A DNA stretch of 29,418 nt from NCBI GenBank assembly GCA_002393195.1, contig DGIK01000019.1:1-29418 (forward strand). The letters are read 5' to 3'. The stretch is from Bacteroidales bacterium UBA3824. Lineage in GTDB: Bacteria; Bacteroidota; Bacteroidia; Bacteroidales; UBA3824. The notes under the pieces are model-generated. The model saw only the letters and a list, made by a program, of their open reading frames with translations, did no database searches and had not been told where the DNA came from. The translations under genes and the position numbers were made by a program. Positions 1 through 8,385 of the stretch are shown piece by piece (position 1 is the first letter of the stretch; each line of letters starts with the position of its first letter).

Positions 1-100
1 ATTAGTATGGAATTTTGATTTTCAACTATGACAAAAAAAATATTCATTTTTCTTTTGTGATAATTCAAAAATAATTAGCGAATGACGTGCTCAACTTTTT

Positions 101-132
101 TTTGGAAATCCTGACAATTTTTTGTTACTTTG
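101..132 (+). promoter_or_regulatory. Bacteroidota-type promoter of the rprXY operon
   Basis: TTTG at 101-104 is followed after 20 bases by TTACTTTG at 125-132, one mismatch from the phylum consensus TAnnTTTG; consensus spacing is about 19-21. The ATG chosen for rprX is 26 bases downstream. Bases 1-100 hold only AT-rich sequence in which I see no gene. Confidence 0.65.
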
Positions 133-157
133 CACTTTGATATTAACTAACAGCGTT

Positions 158-1690
158 ATGAGCAAAAAATTGATTTGGATACTCGCAATTGTGATGACCG
201 CCACGATAGTATGGATGATTTTCATACAGGCATCGTGGTTCAAGACGTCGTTTTCGCTCAGGCAACACCAATTCAGCGAGCAAGTAATGCACGCCCTCGA
301 CGGCGTAGTAAAGCAACTCGACCAACGAGAAGTGTTCCGGCAACTCAACAACGAGGTCATCGCACTCAGTTTTGACACCGTGCCGACACTCAAAAACCCA
401 AACCTCATACAACCCGCGCCCGAGTTGGTGGCCGACGCTATCCGCGACGCCGACACCGCCAACACACTCTTTGTTGTGAGCAAGGACTCCCTCTTTTATT
501 CAATCACCGATACGAGCGACAGACGCCTCACAATGGACTACCGCAGTATGAACCGCGCACAAATCCACGAGGAAATACAAAAGCGAATCCATCAAGACAA
601 AACCATCATAGTAGAAAACATCATCAACAAGATAACGAGCAAAAAAGTAAAAATCGAGGAGCGCATCACCCCGGCAGAAATCCAACAGATACTCTGCGAA
701 CAACTCAAACGCGTCGGCATCTGCTCCGAATATTACTTCACGGTGCTCAAAGAAGACCGCAGCACATATTTCAGCAGCGAAGGCTACGAGCCCGACGAGG
801 ACGACCACCTCTACGAAATCGACCTCTTCCCCGACGACCTCATATCGCCGCACGCATACCTCGTGCTGTACTTCCCCGACGAAAACAAAATCTCGATGTC
901 CACCCTCACACGCAACTCCGTAACGTCCATCATATTGGCTTTTATAATAATTGCAATATTCCTCAGCACGCTGATTATCATCCTCAAGCAGAAGAAGTTG
1001 CACGAGATGAAGACCGATTTTGTCAACAATATGACCCACGAACTCAAGACCCCGATTGCGTCAATATCGCTCGCGAGCCAGATGCTCAAAGACCCCGCAA
1101 TCTCCAAAAACGAACAGAGTTTTGCCAACATATCGTCCATCATCGAGGAAGAGAGCAAGCGGCTTGGATTCCAAGTGGAAAGAGTGTTGCAGATGGCGGC
1201 ATTGGAACGCGGCAAGACCCTCCTCAAAATCAAGGAGATATGCCTCAACGACATCATCCGCAAGGTCGTAAAGACATTCGACCTCAAACTCAAAGCCAAA
1301 GACGGCACCATCACCTGCAAATACGGCGCAAAGGACGACCTCATAGAAGGCGACGAGGTGCATATCACCAACATAGTAACCAACCTATTGGACAACGCGC
1401 TCAAATACACTGAGATAAAGCCCGAACTCAAAGTAACCACCTCCAACGTAAAAAACGGCGTGGAATTTACAATCACCGACAATGGCATCGGCATCTCGCG
1501 TGAAAACCAAAAACGCATCTTCGAGCAATTCTTCCGGGTGCACACCGGCAACATCCACAATGTCAAGGGATTCGGCATCGGATTGAGTTACGTAAAAAAA
1601 ATAGTGGACGCCCACCACGGCACCATCAAACTAAAATCGGACATCGGCCGCGGAACCACCTTCACGGTATTCCTCCCCTTTGACCAATAA
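158..1690 (+). CDS. rprX: RprX-like sensor histidine kinase
   Basis: Membrane sensor kinase of 510 residues, partner of the response regulator encoded next. A transmembrane helix at about residues 5-25 and a second at about 254-276 enclose a periplasmic domain of roughly 225 residues with no domain I recognise. The cytoplasmic part starts with the HisKA dimerisation domain, whose phospho-accepting His294 lies in the motif THELKTP, and continues with an ATPase domain showing the N-box (NLLDNALKY), G1 (DNGIGIS) and G2 (GFGIGLS) motifs. I chose the ATG at 158: an in-frame codon at 122 would place the start inside the -7 element, and residue 1 at 158 directly precedes a positively charged signal-anchor. 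First gene of an operon with rprY and two lipoprotein genes. The name is by resemblance to the Bacteroides RprX/RprY pair; the signal sensed is unknown. The last five codons including the stop are exactly duplicated. Confidence 0.9.
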   Translation: MSKKLIWILAIVMTATIVWMIFIQASWFKTSFSLRQHQFSEQVMHALDGVVKQLDQREVFRQLNNEVIALSFDTVPTLKNPNLIQPAPELVADAIRDADTANTLFVVSKDSLFYSITDTSDRRLTMDYRSMNRAQIHEEIQKRIHQDKTIIVENIINKITSKKVKIEERITPAEIQQILCEQLKRVGICSEYYFTVLKEDRSTYFSSEGYEPDEDDHLYEIDLFPDDLISPHAYLVLYFPDENKISMSTLTRNSVTSIILAFIIIAIFLSTLIIILKQKKLHEMKTDFVNNMTHELKTPIASISLASQMLKDPAISKNEQSFANISSIIEEESKRLGFQVERVLQMAALERGKTLLKIKEICLNDIIRKVVKTFDLKLKAKDGTITCKYGAKDDLIEGDEVHITNIVTNLLDNALKYTEIKPELKVTTSNVKNGVEFTITDNGIGISRENQKRIFEQFFRVHTGNIHNVKGFGIGLSYVKKIVDAHHGTIKLKSDIGRGTTFTVFLPFDQ

Positions 1691-1707
1691 AACTTTGACC
1701 AATAAAA
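1678..1707 (+). repeat. Exact 15-bp tandem duplication across the rprX stop codon
   Basis: CTTTGACCAATAAAA occurs at 1678-1692 and again at 1693-1707 without a gap. Because 15 is a multiple of three, the second copy repeats the codons for Phe-Asp-Gln and the TAA in the same frame, so it provides a back-up stop directly after the real end. Confidence 0.9.
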
Positions 1708-1731
1708 CAGAACATAAACGCAAAAAACATA

Positions 1732-1776
1732 GCCCCAACGGGGCGACAACACCAAGCCGTGTGCGTAAGCGCACGG
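1732..1776. repeat. Two-hairpin intergenic element between rprX and rprY
   Basis: GCCCC-AAC-GGGGC (1732-1744) forms a 5-bp stem. CCGTGTGC-GTAA-GCGCACGG (1757-1776) forms an 8-bp stem with one G-U pair closed by a GTAA (GNRA-type) tetraloop. Neither is followed by a T tract, so this is not a standard terminator. It could be a dispersed REP-like element or an RNA structure that adjusts rprX versus rprY expression; copy number cannot be judged from this window. Confidence 0.6.
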
Positions 1777-1827
1777 ATAACGAATAACGGAAAACAAAAC
1801 GAACAAAAACATAAAAACCACATCGAT

Positions 1828-2529
1828 ATGGAAAGAAAAATCAACGTATTGCTTGCCGAAGACGACGTAAGCCTCGGCTCGCTCCTCAAACAGTACCTCG
1901 ACGCCAAAAACTACGCCACGACGCTCTGCACCGACGGCGAAAAGGCGACAGACACCTTCTCGCACGAACTGTTTGACATCTGCATCCTCGACATAATGAT
2001 GCCCAAGAAAGACGGCTTCCAAGTCGCCGCCGAAATCCGCGCAGCAAGCGCATCGGTGCCGATCATATTCCTGACCGCCAAGAATATGAAAGAAGACGTG
2101 CTTGCCGGATTCAAGATTGGCGCCGACGACTACATCACCAAGCCATTCAATATGGAGGAACTCCTGCTCCGCATCGAGGCTGTGCTCCGCCGCTCGGGCA
2201 TATCCGACAGCGAATCGTTCACATCATTCAAACTCGGCGGATACGTATTCGAATCAATCAAGCAGACCCTCCAATACAACGACGAAGACCCCGTGAAGCT
2301 CACCACAAAGGAATCGGAACTCCTGAAACTCCTCTGTATGAACGTCAACAAGGTATTGGAGCGCAACTACGCCTTGAAGCAGGTGTGGGACGACGACAAC
2401 TACTTCAACGCCCGCAGCATGGACGTGTACATCACCAAACTCCGCAAACTACTCAAAAGCGACGACAGCATCGAAATCCTCAACATCCACGGCAAAGGAT
2501 ACAAACTCATCGTATCAGACGCGGATTAG
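1828..2529 (+). CDS. rprY: RprY-like OmpR-family response regulator
   Basis: DNA-binding response regulator of 233 residues, presumably phosphorylated by the kinase encoded just upstream. The receiver domain (about 1-120) carries the acidic pocket Glu11-Asp12-Asp13, the phospho-acceptor Asp55 (motif LDIMMPKKDG), the switch Thr83 and the conserved Lys105 in TKPF. The C-terminal part (about 135-230) is an OmpR/PhoB winged helix with the typical RSMDVYITKLRKLL recognition-helix region and a GKGYKL wing. I chose ATG 1828 because the receiver fold begins immediately after it; an in-frame start at 1759 would add 23 low-complexity residues encoded inside the hairpin element. It follows rprX by 137 bases and precedes the TPR gene by 34. 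Confidence 0.92.
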   Translation: MERKINVLLAEDDVSLGSLLKQYLDAKNYATTLCTDGEKATDTFSHELFDICILDIMMPKKDGFQVAAEIRAASASVPIIFLTAKNMKEDVLAGFKIGADDYITKPFNMEELLLRIEAVLRRSGISDSESFTSFKLGGYVFESIKQTLQYNDEDPVKLTTKESELLKLLCMNVNKVLERNYALKQVWDDDNYFNARSMDVYITKLRKLLKSDDSIEILNIHGKGYKLIVSDAD

Positions 2530-2563
2530 GAATTGCAACCCTAAAAAAGTAACAACAGACCCA

Positions 2564-5176
2564 ATGAGTCCAAGCCGCAAAATAGCCGCCTGCATATACC
2601 CGCTGATAGTGGCGTGTATGTGTGCGTGCAGCAACACGAAAAACACCACCGCGACGCGCTCGTTCCACAACGTGACGTCGCGGTATAATGTCGTGTTTGA
2701 AGCAAGGCAGTCATACGAACAAGGCATCAAAGCGATTGCCGACAATCTGAAAGTCGATTACACCGACCTGCCGCCGGTATATCGCTTTGACTCGCCCGAC
2801 GCCGCGCAGATAGCATCGCCCTACATGGACGCCTGCGTGGAAGAGTGCGGCAAAAACATCCTCAAACATTCCATCACCTCCAAACCGTCGCAACGCTACG
2901 GACACGGCGGCATGACCCTCGCCGACCAAGACTTCTTCAATAAGCCCGAGTTTTGCAAGTGGATAGACGACACATACCTACTGATGGGCAAGGCAAACTA
3001 CGTGGCGGGCGACCTCGACCGCGCCGAATCGTCGTTGCAACTCGGCGTAACGCGATTCCGCCACGAACCCACCAAATTTGAGGCGCAATTGTGGCTTGCG
3101 AAGACATATTGGGCGCAAAAAAAATACGACGAAGCGCAGGAACTCCTCGACAAACTCGTAAAAGACCTCCGGCATCCCAAACGCCTCGACGCCGACATCC
3201 ACAAAGTGTATGCGCAGATTGCAATCAGCAAGCGGCAATACACCACGGCTATCAAACATTTGGAAGACGCACTCGCCCTCACCAAAAAGAAACCCGAAAA
3301 GGCGTGGCTCACCTACATCCTCGGCGACCTCAACCGCATGGCGGGCGACTACCCGAAGGCGCGCAAATGCTATGAACAAGTCATCAAGATGCGCCCAGAA
3401 TACTCTATGGTATTCAATTCAAAAATCAACCTCGCCGTAGTATTCACGCCCGGCGACAACGTTGAAAAAATCCGACACGGACTCGAAGTCCTCGCCAAAG
3501 ACCCTAAAAACGAACCTTACCGCGACCAAATCTACTACGCACTCGCCGAGATGGAATACCGAAACGGAAACATCAACCCGGCACTCGTAGATTACAGACG
3601 CTCAGCGCAATACTCATCCAACAACAATATCCAAAAAGCCAAATCGTATATGGCGGCGGCGGGCATTTATTTCGACCGCAACGACTACATCAACGCCGGC
3701 ACATTCTACGACTCCACGATGGCTTACCTGCCCAAGACATACTCCGACTACGACGCCATATCGAAAAAAGCCAAAAACCTCTCCGAACTCATCACCTACA
3801 TCCGCGAGGCAGAGCATCAGGACAGCCTGCAACGTGTAGCCAAAATGTCGGAAGGCGACCGCAACAAGCTCATCTCGCAGATAATCCTCGACGTTGTCAA
3901 CAAAGAGGAACAGGAGAAATTGATGCAGTCGCAGCCGTACTATCAGTCGCGTGACAATAGCTACGGCGTGGAATACACCGGACAGGACGGCAACCCTGGT
4001 TTCAGCGGCAAATGGTACTTGTACAACGTGACGGCTCTCAACTACGGACGCTCCGAGTTCCTCAAAAAATGGGGCAACCGCCCGCTCGAAGACAATTGGC
4101 GTCGCAAAAACAAGTCAGAAACCGCCGACACAGATTCTGACGACGAAGACGACACCGACAAAGGCGACTCCACCCTTACCAACAAGATGCCCGAATTTTA
4201 CACCCGCAACCTGCCCCTCACCGATTCGGCGATGCAGGCGAGCATCAGCAAGGAGGCCGATTCGTGGTTTGCCGCAGCGGGAGTTTATGAAGAAAAGATA
4301 GAAGACATCGACAAGGCAATCGAGACCCTGCTCCACCTCAACCAAAAGCATCCCGACCATTACCTGATGCCGCAGAGCCTCTACCAACTCGTGAAACTCT
4401 ACGCCAAGAAAGGCGAGCAGCAGTTGTCGGATTACAACAAGCAACAGTTGATGTCGCAATATCCCGAATCGGGCTACGCCAAGATACTCAGCGACCCGCA
4501 ATATTTGCAAACCATTGCCCGTCGCCAGGAAGATGCGCTACGTCAGTACGACAATGTGGTGGCGTCATTCAATTCCGGCAACTATCAGCAGGCAAAAGAC
4601 CTCAGCCTCCAAGCCCAAAAAGAATATTCTGACCTCGGCATAATGCCAAACCTCATCTACATGGAGGCGCGTTCATACGGCCGTATGCACAATACCGACA
4701 AGATGCGCGAGCGTCTCGAATACCTCATCGAGCACTATCCGAGCAGCAAACTCGTAGCCCCCGCGCAAGACAAACTCGACGCCCTCGCCACGGGACGATT
4801 CGACACAGAACAATTCACCAAGAATCCCGATGCGCGCCACGCCGTACTCGCCATTGTCGCCGACACCGTAGCCACCAAAACAGGTCAATTGAAATTTCAC
4901 CTGATGAAATATTGCGCCGACAATGGGCTAAATCAGATGGACATCGAGGAAGCCAAAGACCTTCAATCGGACAACATACGCGCACTCCTTGTTACATATT
5001 TTGACAACAAGGAACAGTCAAAGACATTCTGCGACGGATTCGCCAAAGAGAACGCCGATTTTCTCAACGACGGCAGCGACATCAAGATAATGTCTGTAAG
5101 CGCAGAAAATCTCAGGCGAATCCACGATGCAGCCACGATAGAAGCCTATTATAATTTTTATATCGGCAATTACTAA
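2564..5176 (+). CDS. PorW/SprE-like TPR lipoprotein
   Basis: Large lipoprotein of 870 residues. The N-terminus is a short signal peptide with lipobox-like cysteines at 18 and 22; the sequence CSNTKNT after Cys22 followed by an FHNVTSRYNVVF-type stretch resembles the start of the PorW/SprE family of type IX secretion and gliding proteins (family knowledge). Several tetratricopeptide-like helical repeats are visible between about residues 130 and 370 and again at about 570-760, with an acidic Asp/Glu-rich linker at about 520-535. Members also occur in Bacteroidales that lack a type IX system, so the name does not prove secretion. It probably acts at the periplasmic face of a membrane as a protein-binding scaffold. 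It lies 34 bases after rprY and 21 before the next lipoprotein gene, so co-transcription is likely. Confidence 0.8.
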   Translation: MSPSRKIAACIYPLIVACMCACSNTKNTTATRSFHNVTSRYNVVFEARQSYEQGIKAIADNLKVDYTDLPPVYRFDSPDAAQIASPYMDACVEECGKNILKHSITSKPSQRYGHGGMTLADQDFFNKPEFCKWIDDTYLLMGKANYVAGDLDRAESSLQLGVTRFRHEPTKFEAQLWLAKTYWAQKKYDEAQELLDKLVKDLRHPKRLDADIHKVYAQIAISKRQYTTAIKHLEDALALTKKKPEKAWLTYILGDLNRMAGDYPKARKCYEQVIKMRPEYSMVFNSKINLAVVFTPGDNVEKIRHGLEVLAKDPKNEPYRDQIYYALAEMEYRNGNINPALVDYRRSAQYSSNNNIQKAKSYMAAAGIYFDRNDYINAGTFYDSTMAYLPKTYSDYDAISKKAKNLSELITYIREAEHQDSLQRVAKMSEGDRNKLISQIILDVVNKEEQEKLMQSQPYYQSRDNSYGVEYTGQDGNPGFSGKWYLYNVTALNYGRSEFLKKWGNRPLEDNWRRKNKSETADTDSDDEDDTDKGDSTLTNKMPEFYTRNLPLTDSAMQASISKEADSWFAAAGVYEEKIEDIDKAIETLLHLNQKHPDHYLMPQSLYQLVKLYAKKGEQQLSDYNKQQLMSQYPESGYAKILSDPQYLQTIARRQEDALRQYDNVVASFNSGNYQQAKDLSLQAQKEYSDLGIMPNLIYMEARSYGRMHNTDKMRERLEYLIEHYPSSKLVAPAQDKLDALATGRFDTEQFTKNPDARHAVLAIVADTVATKTGQLKFHLMKYCADNGLNQMDIEEAKDLQSDNIRALLVTYFDNKEQSKTFCDGFAKENADFLNDGSDIKIMSVSAENLRRIHDAATIEAYYNFYIGNY

Positions 5177-5197
5177 AAACAACACACCTTATTATAT

Positions 5198-6187
5198 ATG
5201 AGAACCAACCTACATATCCTACTCTCAACACTCCTCATCGCATCCTGCGGCGGTCAAAAGCAAGAAGTGGATGCCACACAGCCTTCCGACACCCTCGAAA
5301 TGCCAGAAGAGACGCTATCTGTATTCCGCGCCCCGCAGAGCAAGAATGCCCCGAAGCCCGCTCACAACGCCGACAACTTCTTTGCCATAGAAGCCGACGG
5401 CAAGATAATGGTGGGCAATTCTGCCGATATGCTCAAAGACACCGAAATCAAAGGCACCGACATCACGCTCTCGCCAAGCGGCGACATCATTGCATATACC
5501 GACACCACCGACGGACGATGCTCCGTGCATCTGTACAACATCAACACCAAAAACGACACGAGCCTCGAACTCGGCAGGTACAATTACCATTCGCGGAGTT
5601 TCAGCCCCGATGGCAATTATCTCGCTGTAAGTTGCCAGTTCGACGAATATTCGTGTATGGTAATCCTGTACGATATGCGCGACAGCACGCTCACAAGCAT
5701 CGTCAATCCTGATACCAAGGCATTGTACAACCCTACATTCAGTCCCGACGGCAGGCTGCTCTCCTGCCACGACATGCAGAAAGTGCTCGTTTACAAATTC
5801 GACAACGGAACGGCTAAGCACATCAAGACTATCAGCTGCGACCATCTCTGCGTTGACAACGGCCTGTCCATCAATACTGCTTGCAAAATCCAGTTTACCC
5901 CGGGCAACGACCGCATCGTATATACCTGCGCCGACTACGACTCGGAGCGCGACGACCTCCGACACCTCAATATCTACAACATCACCAACGGCGACATTCT
6001 CAAAATCCTGCCGAGCGACAAGTCGTGCAAGGACTTCGCAGTCTCCGACGACGGCAATATCTACTTCCTTATGGAAGCCGACAGCAGCCACGCAGTAGCT
6101 TACTTTGCAAGCCTATCCGACCTGAGCCCGGTTGCCATCTCCAAAGACAAATTCAACAACGCAACCGCACTAAGGGTGGCTTATTAA
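5198..6187 (+). CDS. Beta-propeller (PD40/WD40-like) lipoprotein
   Basis: Predicted lipoprotein of 329 residues: a short hydrophobic signal ends in the lipobox IASC (Cys17), followed by a Thr/Pro/Glu-rich linker to about residue 55. The rest repeats a pattern of about 40-45 residues containing FSPDG or close variants (LSPSGDIIAY, FSPDGNYLAV, FSPDGRLLSC, FTPGNDRIVY, VSDDGNIYFL), which is typical of PD40/WD40-like propeller blades as in TolB-type proteins. No catalytic motif is seen, so a binding or scaffold role in the envelope is the cautious reading. It is the last gene of the rprXY operon, 21 bases behind the TPR lipoprotein. I cannot assign a specific partner or gene name. Confidence 0.8.
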   Translation: MRTNLHILLSTLLIASCGGQKQEVDATQPSDTLEMPEETLSVFRAPQSKNAPKPAHNADNFFAIEADGKIMVGNSADMLKDTEIKGTDITLSPSGDIIAYTDTTDGRCSVHLYNINTKNDTSLELGRYNYHSRSFSPDGNYLAVSCQFDEYSCMVILYDMRDSTLTSIVNPDTKALYNPTFSPDGRLLSCHDMQKVLVYKFDNGTAKHIKTISCDHLCVDNGLSINTACKIQFTPGNDRIVYTCADYDSERDDLRHLNIYNITNGDILKILPSDKSCKDFAVSDDGNIYFLMEADSSHAVAYFASLSDLSPVAISKDKFNNATALRVAY

Positions 6188-6229
6188 AAAAAAGAAACGA
6201 AAAATATACACAATATCAAAAAAAAGTTG

Positions 6230-6237
6230 TACCTTTA
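6230..6237 (+). promoter_or_regulatory. Weak -7 element before the SPOR gene
   Basis: TACCTTTA differs from TAnnTTTG only at its last base and lies about 52 bases before the ATG at 6290. No TTTG is seen at the expected upstream distance, so the call is tentative; it is consistent with the SPOR gene being a separate unit. Confidence 0.35.
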
Positions 6238-6289
6238 CAACTGCAAAAACATCTATAAACGATTGTAAAACCTTAAAAATAAACACATT

Positions 6290-6817
6290 ATGTCAAAACT
6301 TAAACTATTTGGACTCGCACTTGCATCGGTAGCGCTGTTAGCCCTCGCAGGATGCAAGAACAACAAAAACGCCGACCAGGCAAGCAACAGCAACAACAGC
6401 GACACTATGTCAACCTACGACCCATACGCCGACTCGGAATACACTGGAAGCACTTCCGACAGCGACAACGGCACCTCCAATACCGCCGACCTTAGTGCAA
6501 ACAACGGCGGCGCTACAACAGAGCAAGAGCCCGTTATGGCAGAAGACAAGGAAGGCAACCTCTCTCAAGTGCCGGATGCCAAAGTCAACGACTCCAACGT
6601 ATTCTACATCGTTGCTGGCAGCTTCACAATCTACAACAACGCACAGAAACTCAACACAAAGCTCAAAGCAAAGGGATTCGACTCAAAAATCCTCGAACCC
6701 TACGGCCAGTACCACAGGGTTACTGTAAAGCAATTCAAGACCGTGGCAGAGGCCCGCGCCGCTCTGCCTGAGCTCCGCAAAAACATCGACGAAGCTCTTT
6801 GGCTTCTCACACGATAG
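6290..6817 (+). CDS. SPOR-domain lipoprotein
   Basis: Lipoprotein of 175 residues. The signal peptide ends with the lipobox LAGC (Cys22). Residues about 23-95 are a low-complexity linker rich in Asn, Ser, Asp and Thr, suited to span from an outer membrane to the cell wall. Residues about 100-175 are a SPOR domain (start FYIVAGSF, then the characteristic alpha/beta pattern with YHRVTVKQF), a family that binds septal peptidoglycan strands stripped of stem peptides (family knowledge). A role at the division site or in wall remodelling is inferred. The gene is set off by a likely own promoter and a strong terminator, so it is probably monocistronic. Confidence 0.88.
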   Translation: MSKLKLFGLALASVALLALAGCKNNKNADQASNSNNSDTMSTYDPYADSEYTGSTSDSDNGTSNTADLSANNGGATTEQEPVMAEDKEGNLSQVPDAKVNDSNVFYIVAGSFTIYNNAQKLNTKLKAKGFDSKILEPYGQYHRVTVKQFKTVAEARAALPELRKNIDEALWLLTR

Positions 6818-6841
6818 ACAATACAAGCCTGTCAACCCCAT

Positions 6842-6897
6842 AAAAAAACTGCGATTATCAAGTCCGACCCATCGGAGACAATAATCGCAGCTTTTTT
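6842..6897 (+). terminator. Rho-independent terminator after the SPOR gene
   Basis: A 10-bp perfect stem, CTGCGATTAT (6849-6858) with ATAATCGCAG (6881-6890), encloses a second small hairpin TCCGA-CCCA-TCGGA-type pairing (6863-6867 with 6872-6876) and is followed by a run of six T (6892-6897). The A run before the stem suggests some function in the other direction too. Confidence 0.9.
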
Positions 6898-6912
6898 ACA
6901 AAAAACAGACTT

Positions 6913-6920
6913 ATTTTTGT
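6913..6920 (+). promoter_or_regulatory. -7 element before the cyclase-HD gene
   Basis: TATTTTTG is an exact match to TAnnTTTG, 42 bases before the ATG at 6963; an overlapping alternative TAAATTCG follows at 6921-6928. The T run of the preceding terminator lies where the -33 element would be, so no clear TTTG is present. Confidence 0.45.
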
Positions 6921-6962
6921 AAATTCGCGCCATATTCACATCATATAACCAAATCACACGTT

Positions 6963-8375
6963 ATGGACCTCAGCCAAAACGAGCTTATCTTCAAAAACAC
7001 ACGCTTAGAGCAGGAGCTGGCGCAAGCCAAAGAGCAAATCGACCAGTTGAAGGCAGCATACGAAAAAGTGCAATCCGAGTTAGACCGACTCGAAGGCATC
7101 TTCTCCACGCTCCCCAAAGACGTGCTGCCACAAGACATCACCATCGACAACGAGACCGGCACTCGCCTACTCAGATTTAAGATGGCAACGGTGATGTACG
7201 TAGATATGCGCGGCTACAAGTCCAACAACAACGAGCCACGCACACAATCGGGCGTGGACGAACTCGACCAGATAATCATCCAGTTTGCCGACATAGCAGC
7301 AGCCCACAATTTGCAGATAATCAAGACTATCGGCGACGCATTTATGTGTGTGGGCGGCATACCCGAAAAGAATATCACCAACCCCGTGGACGTTGTGCTT
7401 AGCGCAATGGAAATGGTGCGCTACACCAAAGGGCTCAAGGCTATGGTGGACGACGACAATAAGTTTTGGGAACTCCGCATCGGCATCCACACGGGTCCCG
7501 TGGTGGCTACTGTCAACGGCAAGAAAAAATTTTCTTACGACATCAAAGGCGAGACCGTCAACATCGCCACGCGAATGGCGGCGGCGGCAGAACGCGACAA
7601 AATCAACGTTTCTGTATATACATACGAACTCGTCCGCGAATATTTCGTAACCGACTACAACGGCGTTACGCCAGTCAAATACCACGGCGACCTCGAGATG
7701 TACTACGTCAGGAGGCTGCGCCCGGCATTGTCGGTCAATAAAAAGGTGGGCGAATACCCCAACGAAATCTTCAAAATCAAATACGCACTCCGCCAGTTTA
7801 CCGACCTTCAGGAATTTCTGCTCGACAAGCTCGAACGCGAACTCCCAAAAACCTTGCATTATCACAATTACAAGCACACCATCGACGTGGTAAACCAGGC
7901 AGAACTCATCGGAGTTGGCGAAGGTCTCGACGACAGCGACATACTCCTGCTCAAGACCGCCGCACTCTTCCACGATTCGGGTCTCATCATCGGATTCGAC
8001 AATCACGAATTTTACAGCACCCAGTTTGCCCGCGAAATCCTGCCCAAATGGCACTACAACGACGAACAGATCGACAAGATTTGCGACATCATAATGGCAA
8101 CTAAATTGCCGCCCAACCCACACAACCTGCTCGAAAAGGTAATATGCGACGCCGACCTCGACTACCTCGGTCGCAGCGACTTCATCCCTATCTCCAACGC
8201 GCTGTACGAAGAACTTCGGGATCAAGGCTCCGACATTGACCTCAATACCTGGAACAAAAAACAAGTAGCATTTCTATCTACGCATCAATACTTCACCAAC
8301 ACCGCACAGAGGATACGCGAAGAGGCGAAGGAATACCAGATAGAACGCCTCAAAAAGCTCATCGTGGACGACTAA
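6963..8375 (+). CDS. Coiled-coil / class III nucleotide cyclase / HD-hydrolase fusion
   Basis: Soluble 470-residue protein with three parts. Residues 1-50 look like a coiled coil. Residues about 70-255 are a class III cyclase catalytic domain with both metal aspartates (Asp81 in YVDMRGY, Asp125 in TIGDAF), the adenine-selecting pair Lys121 and Asp193, and the transition-state residues Asn200 and Arg204 (VNIATR). All expected residues are present, so cAMP synthesis is predicted. Residues about 295-440 are an HD domain: His305, His337-Asp338 (ALFHDSG) and Asp396/Asp398 (DADLDYLG) are plausible metal ligands, resembling the catalytic region of cyclic-nucleotide phosphodiesterases. One chain may therefore make and degrade a nucleotide signal, or the HD part may act on another substrate. 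It is followed after 10 bases by the DUF2851 gene. Domain calls are strong; the reaction balance is inference. Confidence 0.88.
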   Translation: MDLSQNELIFKNTRLEQELAQAKEQIDQLKAAYEKVQSELDRLEGIFSTLPKDVLPQDITIDNETGTRLLRFKMATVMYVDMRGYKSNNNEPRTQSGVDELDQIIIQFADIAAAHNLQIIKTIGDAFMCVGGIPEKNITNPVDVVLSAMEMVRYTKGLKAMVDDDNKFWELRIGIHTGPVVATVNGKKKFSYDIKGETVNIATRMAAAAERDKINVSVYTYELVREYFVTDYNGVTPVKYHGDLEMYYVRRLRPALSVNKKVGEYPNEIFKIKYALRQFTDLQEFLLDKLERELPKTLHYHNYKHTIDVVNQAELIGVGEGLDDSDILLLKTAALFHDSGLIIGFDNHEFYSTQFAREILPKWHYNDEQIDKICDIIMATKLPPNPHNLLEKVICDADLDYLGRSDFIPISNALYEELRDQGSDIDLNTWNKKQVAFLSTHQYFTNTAQRIREEAKEYQIERLKKLIVDD

Positions 8376-8385
8376 CCACCTTACT

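Noticed and set aside
5315..6091. 258-codon minus-strand open frame in the propeller lipoprotein gene
   Set aside because: Antisense shadow; the plus strand has a lipobox and propeller repeats.
7167..8264. 365-codon minus-strand open frame across the cyclase-HD gene
   Set aside because: The plus-strand product has complete catalytic motifs, and the antisense product is rich in Val and Phe as expected for a mirror frame.
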